64,000 nucleotides of DNA, taken from DATKBT01 sp035546295. Lineage in GTDB: Bacteria; Acidobacteriota; Thermoanaerobaculia; Multivoradales; Multivoraceae. Positions 32,782-40,152 of this stretch are shown piece by piece. The position numbers and the translations under genes are program-made. The notes under the pieces were generated by a model that made no database searches, was not told the origin of the DNA, and saw only the letters and a program-made list of their open reading frames with translations. The stretch spans positions 158,939 through 222,938 of the forward strand of contig DATKBT010000030.1 of assembly GCA_035546295.1 (NCBI GenBank), read 5' to 3'. Position 1 is the stretch's first letter. Every line of letters begins with the position of its first letter.

Positions 32782-34734
32782 ATGTCCATCCGCAGCAGCC
32801 TGCTGCGCGGCCAGATCCTGCTGATCGTGCTGCTCGGCGTGGTGCTGCTCGGCACCACCTTCCTCGGCACACGCCAGGCGATGGAGGTGCTGCTGTCGGC
32901 GCTGGTCGAGCGGCGCGTCGAGCACGTGGAGACCGAGCTCCGCCGGTACTTCCAATCGACCGGCAGCGGACTGCTGGCCATCGGCGCGTGGGGGCGGGCG
33001 GGCCTGATCGACGCCGATCGGCCGGCCGAGCTCTCGCTGCTGCTGACGCCGCTGTTCGAGGAGCAGCCGCAGCTCGTGGGGGTCCTGGTGGCCGACGAGA
33101 CCGGACGCGGGATGATGCTGGCGGCGACCGCTGTGGGAGAGAACACCGGCGGAGAAGACACCGGCGAAGAACACACCGCCGGAGAAGACACCGCCGGAGA
33201 ACAGACAGTCGAGGTCGAACGGCTGCCCCTCGTGGCAGCGCAGGAGGCGGGCTGGTGGCGGGGCGCGGTGGAGCTGCTCGACGACCCGGCACGCTCGATC
33301 CACATCACCGATCCCGAACGCACCGAAAAGGGGGTCCGCTTCACCGGGTCGGTCGCGTTCCTCGATCCCGAGGGGGTGGTGACGGCGGTGGCGCTGCAGA
33401 CCCGGCTCGAGGGACTGGTCGACTTCGTGCGCGGGCTCACGCGAACCGACGACGAGGCGATCGCAGTGCTCACCGACGACTTCCGCCTGCTGGCGCTCCC
33501 CGAGGACCGGCGCCTGTGGGCTGGTGAGCCGGGGGGCTGGGTGCTGCGCTCGCCGAGCGAGCTGGGCTCGTCGCTGGTCTCGGAAGCGGTGGCCGCGTTC
33601 GCGGCCCGCCCCGAAGGCGAGGAGGGGCCGCTGCGCTTCGTTCACCGCGGCGAGGTGTGGTGGGTGCAGCTCCGCCGGTTCCCGCTCGGCGGCGAGCGCG
33701 CCGTGTACATCTCGGTGCTGGTGCCGGACTCCGCGCTGGCCGCGGGCCGATTCGAGGTGCGGCTGGGGATCTTCGTCGTCACGGTGATCGCGCTGCTGGC
33801 GGCGCTGCTCGGCTCGTACCGGCTGGCCCGGCGCGTCAGCGAGCCGATCGAGGTGCTGACGGCCAACAGCGAGCGCATTCGCCGGGGCGATCTGGAGCCG
33901 GGACGTTCGGTCGAGACCACGCTGCGCGAGGTGCGCGAGCTCGCCGAGGCGCAGGAGCGCATGCGTCTCGGGCTGCGCTCGCTGCTCGAGCTCGAGGGGG
34001 AGCTCCAAGCGGCCCGCCGGGTCCAGCAGAGCGCCCTCCCCCGAAACCTCCCCCAGGTCCTCGGGTGGGACCTGGCGGCATGGAGCGAGCCCGCGGACGA
34101 GACCGGAGGCGACGCCTACGACGCGGTCGCGCTGGGCCAGAGGTCCTCGCCGGACGGCGCCCTCATGCTGCTCGCCGATGCCACCGGTCACGGCATCGGG
34201 GCAGCGCTCTCCGTGGCGCGCCTGAGCGCCATGGTGCGCATGGGCGCGCGCAGCGGCGACGACCTCGCCTTCCTCGCGAGGCTGCTCAACGAGCAGCTCT
34301 GCGAGGAGCTGCCGAGCAACCGCTTCGTGACCGTGTGGCTGGGTCGCATCGACGTGGGAGCCGGCGAGATCGCGACGCTCAGTGCCGGACAGGCGCCGCT
34401 CCTGCTGCTGCGCCGGGGCGCCGCCGCCACCACCGTGCTCGCTGCCGACGTGGCGCCCCTCGGCCTGCGCCCCGATCTTCCGATCGCGGCGCCGCCGCCG
34501 ATCGCGATGGCGCCCGGCGACCTCTACGTGGTGCTCTCCGACGGCTTCTTCGAGGCCAGGGACGCGGCCGGGGAGCACCTCGGCGTCGAACGGCTCACCG
34601 CTGCGCTCGAGCGCGAGCGAGCGGGCACCGCCGCCGAGATCCTCGCAGCGCTGCGCGCCGAGCTCGAGGCCTTCAGTGCCGGAACCCCTGCGGACGACGA
34701 CCGCACCGCGGTGGTCATTCGGCGGGTGGGTTGA
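32782..34734 (+). CDS. SpoIIE-type PP2C phosphatase with extracytoplasmic sensor and HAMP
   Basis: An RsbU-like Ser/Thr phosphatase predicted to relay an envelope signal to an anti-sigma switch. ATG 32782 gives 650 residues: TM1 (QILLIVLLGVVLLGTTFLG), a sensor domain of about 300 residues, TM2 (GIFVVTVIALLAALLGSYRL), a HAMP helix pair (RRVSEPIEVLTANSERIRRG), a short coiled coil, and a SpoIIE domain. The latter has metal-site Asp residues in DETGGDAYDAV and LLADATGHGIGAAL and ends SAGTPADDDRTAVVIRR. Inside the sensor, five 15-base repeats (33137-33211) encode an acidic pentapeptide run. No anti-sigma or STAS partner is adjacent. Confidence 0.88.
   Translation: MSIRSSLLRGQILLIVLLGVVLLGTTFLGTRQAMEVLLSALVERRVEHVETELRRYFQSTGSGLLAIGAWGRAGLIDADRPAELSLLLTPLFEEQPQLVGVLVADETGRGMMLAATAVGENTGGEDTGEEHTAGEDTAGEQTVEVERLPLVAAQEAGWWRGAVELLDDPARSIHITDPERTEKGVRFTGSVAFLDPEGVVTAVALQTRLEGLVDFVRGLTRTDDEAIAVLTDDFRLLALPEDRRLWAGEPGGWVLRSPSELGSSLVSEAVAAFAARPEGEEGPLRFVHRGEVWWVQLRRFPLGGERAVYISVLVPDSALAAGRFEVRLGIFVVTVIALLAALLGSYRLARRVSEPIEVLTANSERIRRGDLEPGRSVETTLREVRELAEAQERMRLGLRSLLELEGELQAARRVQQSALPRNLPQVLGWDLAAWSEPADETGGDAYDAVALGQRSSPDGALMLLADATGHGIGAALSVARLSAMVRMGARSGDDLAFLARLLNEQLCEELPSNRFVTVWLGRIDVGAGEIATLSAGQAPLLLLRRGAAATTVLAADVAPLGLRPDLPIAAPPPIAMAPGDLYVVLSDGFFEARDAAGEHLGVERLTAALERERAGTAAEILAALRAELEAFSAGTPADDDRTAVVIRRVG
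33137..33211 (+). repeat. Five in-frame 15-base tandem repeats in the sensor domain
   Basis: Units beginning at 33137, 33152, 33167, 33182 and 33197 follow the pattern gagaagacaccgccg and encode GENTG, GEDTG, EEHTA, GEDTA and GEQTV with one frame-neutral offset. The unit length keeps the reading frame, so copy number can vary without killing the protein. Confidence 0.75.
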
Positions 34735-34883
34735 ACCCCGGCTCAGGTCGATTAGGGCCTGCAGGTCGTTTGGGTGCGGTCGTCGATGAAGAGCCGGCGC
34801 CGTCGCGGCGCAGCGGCGGCCGGGCGACTGGTATGCTAAGACCCGCCATCCCCGCCCGCCTTGAGCCGGCGATCTGGCAGCGC

Positions 34884-36245
34884 ATGAGAAAACGCGAGGA
34901 AACCCGGCGCGCAGCGTTGGCCAGCGAGGAGGCGCTCCTCGCCGAGCTCGACCAGCATCGCAGCCAAGCGCTTGCCGGGATCGACGCGCTTCGCGAGAAG
35001 CTGGTTGCGTCGACGACGGGGTACGACCTCGACCACCAGCTCGGCGTAGACGCGGAGCCGCGCTCTCGCAACCTCGCCGAGGCGTTGTGCGAGGCGATCG
35101 TGCTGCTCGTCCGCGGCCTCGATCGCGAGGCCGTGCTGGCGACGATGGTCGAATCCCTGTCCGGGCTGGTCGCCTTCGACCGCGCCCAGGTGATGCTCCT
35201 CGGCCAGGGCTCGCGGTTCTCGGTCTGGGCCGTCTTCGACGGCGAGCGGGTCGTCCGCCTACCGCCGGACGAGAGGCCGGAGCTCGACGCGACCGACCAC
35301 CCGGTGCTCGGCGAGGCAATGTCCGCCGGCACGGCTCTGGTGATCCCCGACGTCCGCGCGCACGCCGGCTGGAGCCTGTCCGCCGAGCCCGCGGCCGAGG
35401 CGAGCTGGATGGGGGTCCCGCTGTTCGCACGCGGCGAAGTCGCCGGGCTGCTCACGCTGTCGAAGAGCGAGGGCGGCGCCTTCGACGAAGACGACGTCCT
35501 GGCCGCCGAGACCATCGCGCTCCAGGCCTCGGTTGCGGTCGAGAACGTGGCTCTCTACGAGCAGATGCAGATCTCGAACACGCGCATGCAGACGCTGTCC
35601 CGGCGCCTGGTCGACGCGCAGGAGCGCGAGCGCCGCCACATCGCGCGGGAGCTGCACGACGTGGCGGGCCAGGCTCTGGCGTCCCTGCGCTTCGGGCTGC
35701 GCCTGCTGGAGCGCGAGGCGGCCGAGGGCGCTGGCGTCACCGCGCGCGTGGCGGAGCTCCTACGGACCACCGACGCGGTGATGGACGGTCTGCACCGCCT
35801 GGCGGCGGACCTGCGACCGGCCAGCCTCGACCACCTGGGGCTCGACGCCGCCGTGCGCCAACACGCGCGGTCCACCGGGGCCGCGTTCGGGCTGGCGGTT
35901 CGCGTCAAGGTCCGCGGCTTCGACGCGGTGCGCCTCCCGGCCGTCGTCGAGACGGCCATCTTCCGCGTCGTCCAGGAGGCGATGACCAACGTCGTGCGGC
36001 ATGCGCGCGCGAGCCGTGTCGACGTGCTGCTCGAGCACCGCGGCAACCGGGTGCTGGCGATGGTCGAGGACGACGGGGTCGGCTTCGATCCGGACCGCGT
36101 GCAGAGCGGAGAGCACTTCGGCCTGCTCGGACTGCGCGAGCGAGCCGAGGCCCTCGACGGCAGCCTGACGGTGGAGAGCTCGCCCGGTGCGGGCACGACG
36201 GTCGTGGTGGAGGTGGCGACTGCCGATCCGTATCCTGGTCGCTGA
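34884..36245 (+). CDS. GAF-domain sensor histidine kinase, NarL/DegS type
   Basis: A cytoplasmic sensor kinase of about 453 residues. It has an N-terminal helical stretch (EALLAELDQHRSQALAGIDA), then a GAF domain (REAVLATMVESLSGLVAFDR ... GVPLFARGEVAGLLTLSKSE). The HisKA_3 dimerisation helix carries the phospho-acceptor His in RRHIARELHDVAGQALASLR. The ATPase has its N box in VVQEAMTNVVRHA and G boxes VEDDGVGFDPD and GLLGLRERAEALDGSL. ATG 34884 is chosen; ATG 34833 in the same frame is possible, but it overlaps a tatgct sequence resembling a -10 box. It overlaps its partner regulator by 59 bases. Confidence 0.88.
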   Translation: MRKREETRRAALASEEALLAELDQHRSQALAGIDALREKLVASTTGYDLDHQLGVDAEPRSRNLAEALCEAIVLLVRGLDREAVLATMVESLSGLVAFDRAQVMLLGQGSRFSVWAVFDGERVVRLPPDERPELDATDHPVLGEAMSAGTALVIPDVRAHAGWSLSAEPAAEASWMGVPLFARGEVAGLLTLSKSEGGAFDEDDVLAAETIALQASVAVENVALYEQMQISNTRMQTLSRRLVDAQERERRHIARELHDVAGQALASLRFGLRLLEREAAEGAGVTARVAELLRTTDAVMDGLHRLAADLRPASLDHLGLDAAVRQHARSTGAAFGLAVRVKVRGFDAVRLPAVVETAIFRVVQEAMTNVVRHARASRVDVLLEHRGNRVLAMVEDDGVGFDPDRVQSGEHFGLLGLRERAEALDGSLTVESSPGAGTTVVVEVATADPYPGR

Positions 36246-36858
36246 CGACCACGTGCTCGTGCGCTCCGGCCTGCGCGCGCTGCTCCGCGATGATCCCGAA
36301 GTCGAGGTGGTCGGCGAGGCGGGGGACGGCGCGGAGACGCTGCGCCTCGCCGCGGAGCTGGGCCCCGACCTGGTCCTGCTGGACATCAGCATGCCGGACG
36401 AGAGCGGCATCTCGACGGCGAAGCGCCTGAAGGAGGCACACCCGGAGCTCGTCGTGCTGTTCCTCACCATGCACGAGGACGAGAGCCTGCTCCACGAGGC
36501 CTTGCGCGTCGGCGCAGGCGGCTACGTGATCAAGCGTGCGGAGGCGTCCGAGCTCCTGCAGGCGATCCGCTCGGCCCGGCGGGGCGACATCTACGTCCAC
36601 CCCGCGATGACCCGAGGGCTCCTGAGACAGCCGGTGTCCGCGAGGCCCCTGCGCGGGGCGCCGTCGGAGGCGCTGACGCCACGCGAGATCGAGGTCCTGC
36701 GCCTGCTGGTCAGGGGCAACACCAACCGTCAGATCGCCGGCCTGCTCGGGCTCTCGACGCGCACCGTCGAGACCCATCGCGCCAACCTGATGGGCAAGCT
36801 CGGGCTGACCAGCCGCGTCGAGCTGGTCGAGTATGCGGAGGAGCACGATCTCATGTAG
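36187..36858 (+). CDS. NarL/FixJ-type response regulator with LuxR HTH
   Basis: The receiver domain has the acidic pair in IRILVADDHVLVRSGLRALL, the phospho-acceptor Asp in DLVLLDISMPDESG and the Lys in GGYVIKRAEASEL. The DNA-binding domain is LTPREIEVLRLLVRGNTNRQ IAGLLGLSTRTVETHR (shown split). The only standard start is GTG 36187, inside the kinase gene; receiver homology begins about ten codons later at a CTG, so the first residues are doubtful. Overlap with the upstream kinase implies co-translation and a cognate pair. The stop codon lies on the first bases of the inverted-repeat element that follows. Confidence 0.9.
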   Translation: MRARRSWWRWRLPIRILVADDHVLVRSGLRALLRDDPEVEVVGEAGDGAETLRLAAELGPDLVLLDISMPDESGISTAKRLKEAHPELVVLFLTMHEDESLLHEALRVGAGGYVIKRAEASELLQAIRSARRGDIYVHPAMTRGLLRQPVSARPLRGAPSEALTPREIEVLRLLVRGNTNRQIAGLLGLSTRTVETHRANLMGKLGLTSRVELVEYAEEHDLM

Positions 36859-37275
36859 CAGCCCGCGGTGAAAGTCGGGATGGCCGCATTGCGAGCGCCG
36901 CAGGTCCAGATGCAAGGCGGACCGACGGAGGCGATGCGGGGACATCGGCGAGGAGGTCCAACCTGAGGCTGAGCGCAGCGAAGCCGACGAAGCGGACCAG
37001 CTGCGCTCGCGGCAGGTGGTCCTCCACGCAGCAGATGGGCCTGCGCCGCCGCAACCCGCTGCTGAGGCAAAGCCGAAGCGCGGGTAGAAGCCGGTCTCCT
37101 GCTCGCAGGAGACCGGTCTTCAACCCGAAGGGCGACAAGGACTTGCAGCGGAGCCGGCGGCGAGAAGCCGACCTTGAGAAAGCCAGCTCCCGCGCTCGTA
37201 TCTCCGGCTTCTTGGCCGCTGGCGGAGCGGAAAGACCTTGTCGTGCGGGCGTGCTGAGTTTCACCACGGGCTGCT
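36857..37275. mobile_element. 419-base inverted-repeat-bounded element, MITE-like or structured RNA
   Basis: The terminal arms agcagcccgcggtgaaa (36857-36873) and tttcaccacgggctgct (37259-37275) are complementary at 16 of 17 positions. There is no credible gene inside. A strong internal hairpin has an 11-bp stem CCGGTCTCCTG/CAGGAGACCGG at 37091-37116 with loop ctcg and an outer GAAG/CTTC extension. The left arm overlaps the response-regulator stop codon. I see no target-site duplication. A non-autonomous transposable element is the best reading; a structured RNA is the alternative. Confidence 0.55.
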
Positions 37276-37451
37276 GAAGTCCTGGCAGGCGCCGTCTCCC
37301 CGGCTCGTGCCGTGCACCGCTGGGCATGAAAGACTGCTGCAGCCTTCGAGATCCGTAGCGGCCAGTCCCCGTAGCACCGATCCCCGATTCGGCCGATTCG
37401 CCGGGCGCGCTGCCCTCGCCGAGCAATCCCCGACCTCCGGAAACACCGCCC
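37276..37451. other. Leader of the SLC13 permease gene
   Basis: About 175 bases between the inverted-repeat element and the GTG start of the permease. I find no confident promoter or repeat. Confidence 0.3.
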
Positions 37452-39797
37452 GTGTCCCTCGACCTGGCCCTGCTGCTCGCCATCGTCGGCGTCGCCCTGG
37501 TGCTGTTCGTCGGCGGCTGGGTGCGCATGGACGTGGTGGGGCTGCTGGTGCTGTCGGCGCTGGCGCTCAGCGGGCTGATCAGCACCGAGGAGGCGCTGGC
37601 CGGCTTCAGCAGTCCGGCCGTGGTCACGGTGTGGGCCATGTTCATCCTCTCCGCGGGCCTGTCGAGGACCGGCCTGGCCCATCGCATCGGCCAGCCGCTG
37701 CTGCGCTTCTCGCGCAGCCGCGAGCCGCTGATGCTGGTGGCCGTGATGCTCGGAGCGAGCCTGCTGTCGGCGCTCATCAACACCGTCACGGTCGCGGTCA
37801 TCCTGCTGCCGGCGACCATGGAGCTGTCGCGCCGCAGCGGCCGATCCCCCTCGCGGCTGTTGATGCCGCTGGCGCTCGGTTGCCTGCTGGGCGGGCCGTT
37901 CACGGCCATCTCCACGCCGCCCAACATCCTGGTGACCGACGCGCTCGAGGCCGCTGGCCTGCGACCGTTCGCCCTCTTCGACTTCACGCCGATCACCGCC
38001 GCCATCGTGCTCGCCGGCATCGCCTTCGTGGTTCTGGGGGGCCGCCACCTGCTGCCGGCTCAGAATCCGGGAGCGGTCGCGGACGCGAGCCGCGAGTTGC
38101 AGAGCTCCTACGCGCTCGGGGAGCATCTCTTCACCACCCGCATCCGGCCGGGATCGCCGCTCGCCGGCCGCACGCTCGGCGCGAGCCGGCTGGGCTCGGC
38201 GCTCCATCTCACCGTGGTGGCGATCCGGCGCCAGGGCGACCTCGAGCTCGGCCCGCGCGCGGCCGACGTGCTGCGCGAGGGCGATACGCTGATCCTGCAC
38301 GGTCGTCCCGACCATCTGGAGCGCCTGCACGGGCGCGAGCACGTGCAGGTGGAGTCGGCGGATGCGATCGACGGAGAGACGCTCGCCCGTCTGCGGGTGG
38401 CCCACGCGCAGGTCGGTGCGGAGTCGCCGCTGATCGGCTCGACCTTGGAGGGGAGCGGCCTCCGTCGCCAGCACCGCGTCCACGTGCTGGAGCTCGAAGC
38501 GCGGGACGAGGAGGAGGCGCCCGACCTGCGGCACCGGCAGCTCGCCGCGGGGGACCGCTTGCTCCTGCAGGGGGAGCGTGAGGTCCTCGAGGAGGTCTCC
38601 CGGCTGGGCCTGGTCGAAGAGCTGCGCTTCGCCGACCCGGCCGGCGCGGACACGCACGCCGGCGACGCGCCGGCTCTGCTCCCCGTGCGCGTGCCGGAAG
38701 GGTCCGTGCTGGCCGACCGTGACCTGGTGGAGAGCCGGCTCGGGAATGCCTTCGGCCTCACCGTGGTCGGCATCTTGCGCGGCGAGGACCTGCTGGCGAT
38801 GCCCTCGCCCGAGGAGAAGGTGCGCGCGGGGGACCTGTTGCTGCTGGAAGGCTCACGCCGCGATCTCGAGATCCTCGAGGGCTTGCAGGAGCTGGAGATC
38901 TCGGCGCAGACCCCGGCGTTGGCGGCGGAGCTCGAGTCGCAGCAGGTCGGCGTCACCGAGGTCCTGCTCTCGCCGCGCACGCGCCTCGCCGGCCGCACCC
39001 TGGCGCAGCTGCTCTTCCGCGATCGCTACGGCCTCACCGTTCTCGCTCTGTGGCGGGAGGGCCACGCCCACCGCGCCGGGCTCCAGGAGCTGCCCCTGCA
39101 CTTCGGCGACGCGCTGCTGGTCTACGGGCACCGCCGCCGGCTGGAGGCGCTGGCGCGCGACCCCGACTTCCTGGTGCTCGACGAGGCCGCTGCCCAGGCG
39201 CCGCGTCTCGAGAAGGCGCAGGCGGCGGCCGCGATCATGCTCGCGGTGCTCGCCGTCGCCATGCTCGGGCTGGTGCCGATCGCGATCGCCGCGCTCACCG
39301 GCGCGGCGTTGATGGTGCTGTTCGGGTGCTTGAGCCTGGAGGAGGCCTATCGGGCGATCGACTGGAAGGTGGTGTTCCTGATCGCCGCCATGCTGCCGCT
39401 GGGAGCGGCGATCGAGCACACCGGCGCGGCGCAGATGGGCGGGCAGGCCCTGCTGGCGGCGGTCGGCGATCGCGGTCCGCGCTGGGTGGTCGCCACGCTG
39501 TTCGCGGCCACCGCGCTGGGCACCCAGCTCGTCCCCACCGCGGCGCTGGTGGTGCTGATGGCGCCGGTCACGCTCAGCGCCTCCGCCACCCTGGGGATCT
39601 CGCCCCATCTCTTGATGATGACGGTGGCGATCGCCGCCTCCTCGAGCTTCGCCAGCCCGCTGTCGCACCCCGCGCACCTGCTGGTGATGGGCCCGGGGGG
39701 CTATCGCTTCGTCGATTACGTGAAGGTCGGGGCGCCGCTCACGCTGATCGCGCTGCTCGTCTCGGTGGCGCTGCTCCCGATCCTCTGGCCGCCGTAG
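37452..39797 (+). CDS. SLC13/DASS-type permease with four RCK_C (TrkA-C)-like repeats
   Basis: A 781-residue divalent-anion:Na+ symporter-family protein. An N-terminal transport half (residues 1-205; TM1 LALLLAIVGVALVLFVGGWV; signature-like LLGGPFTAISTPPNILVTDA) and a C-terminal half (about 590-781, ending with ASSSFASPLSHPAHLLVMGP) flank a long cytosolic insert. The insert shows four repeats with the RCK_C pattern of strand-Gly-strand: SPLAGRTLGASRLGSALHLT, SPLIGSTLEGSGLRRQHRVH, SVLADRDLVESRLGNAFGLT and TRLAGRTLAQLLFRDRYGLT. Typical homologues have two. These domains bind small ligands and may gate transport. The substrate is unknown (sulfate and dicarboxylates are common). Confidence 0.87.
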   Translation: MSLDLALLLAIVGVALVLFVGGWVRMDVVGLLVLSALALSGLISTEEALAGFSSPAVVTVWAMFILSAGLSRTGLAHRIGQPLLRFSRSREPLMLVAVMLGASLLSALINTVTVAVILLPATMELSRRSGRSPSRLLMPLALGCLLGGPFTAISTPPNILVTDALEAAGLRPFALFDFTPITAAIVLAGIAFVVLGGRHLLPAQNPGAVADASRELQSSYALGEHLFTTRIRPGSPLAGRTLGASRLGSALHLTVVAIRRQGDLELGPRAADVLREGDTLILHGRPDHLERLHGREHVQVESADAIDGETLARLRVAHAQVGAESPLIGSTLEGSGLRRQHRVHVLELEARDEEEAPDLRHRQLAAGDRLLLQGEREVLEEVSRLGLVEELRFADPAGADTHAGDAPALLPVRVPEGSVLADRDLVESRLGNAFGLTVVGILRGEDLLAMPSPEEKVRAGDLLLLEGSRRDLEILEGLQELEISAQTPALAAELESQQVGVTEVLLSPRTRLAGRTLAQLLFRDRYGLTVLALWREGHAHRAGLQELPLHFGDALLVYGHRRRLEALARDPDFLVLDEAAAQAPRLEKAQAAAAIMLAVLAVAMLGLVPIAIAALTGAALMVLFGCLSLEEAYRAIDWKVVFLIAAMLPLGAAIEHTGAAQMGGQALLAAVGDRGPRWVVATLFAATALGTQLVPTAALVVLMAPVTLSASATLGISPHLLMMTVAIAASSSFASPLSHPAHLLVMGPGGYRFVDYVKVGAPLTLIALLVSVALLPILWPP

Positions 39798-39845
39798 CTC
39801 GTCGGACGCTAGCCGTCGTCGACCGGGCGTCCGTCGGGCCGCGAG

Positions 39846-40056
39846 TCAGCGCTCGGACTCGCCGACCAGCAGCTCGTTGTGGACGTCGTGGACTCCCTTG
39901 GTGGCGCGGGCGACGCGCTCGGCGTCGGCCTTGATCGCTGCCGAGCCGACGCGGCCGATGAGGGTGACGACGCCCTGCGACGAGCCGCAACCGAGGAGCG
40001 CCGACAGGCCCGACGCCGACCAGCAGGCCAGAGATCACGGTGAGTTCGTTCTTCAT
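39846..40056 (-). pseudogene. BON-domain lipoprotein, frameshifted and internally shortened
   Basis: From ATG 40056, with an excellent ribosome site (gaaagga, 9 bases upstream), the frame reads MKNELTVISGLLVGVG. Skipping one of three G bases near 40008 then gives LSALLGCGSSQGVVTLIGRV, followed by GSAAIKADAERVARATKGVH and DVHNELLVGESER. This is a lipoprotein signal (LLGC) joined to the last ~45 residues of a BON domain; the first BON half is absent. BON proteins are periplasmic, stress-linked and bind phospholipids. It may be a decaying gene or one sequencing error in an already short gene. Confidence 0.65.
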
Positions 40057-40065
40057 GTGATGCCG

Positions 40066-40072
40066 TCCTTTC
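40066..40072 (-). promoter_or_regulatory. Shine-Dalgarno site of the BON lipoprotein
   Basis: gaaagga on the minus strand, 9 bases before ATG 40056. It supports that start even though the downstream frame is broken. Confidence 0.55.
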
Positions 40073-40152
40073 TGAACAGCATCCCGCTAACTCTCGGCTC
40101 TGCCGCGGGGAAGCGCACTTACTACCGGGCGTCGAGCCGAGGCGCGTCGGAA

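Noticed and set aside
27326..32824. An 1832-codon open frame on the plus strand across three minus-strand genes
   Set aside because: It spans two intergenic gaps and repeats (VVVEV, DRDG-like runs) that mirror the FG-GAP repeats read antisense. It has no start context and no homology.
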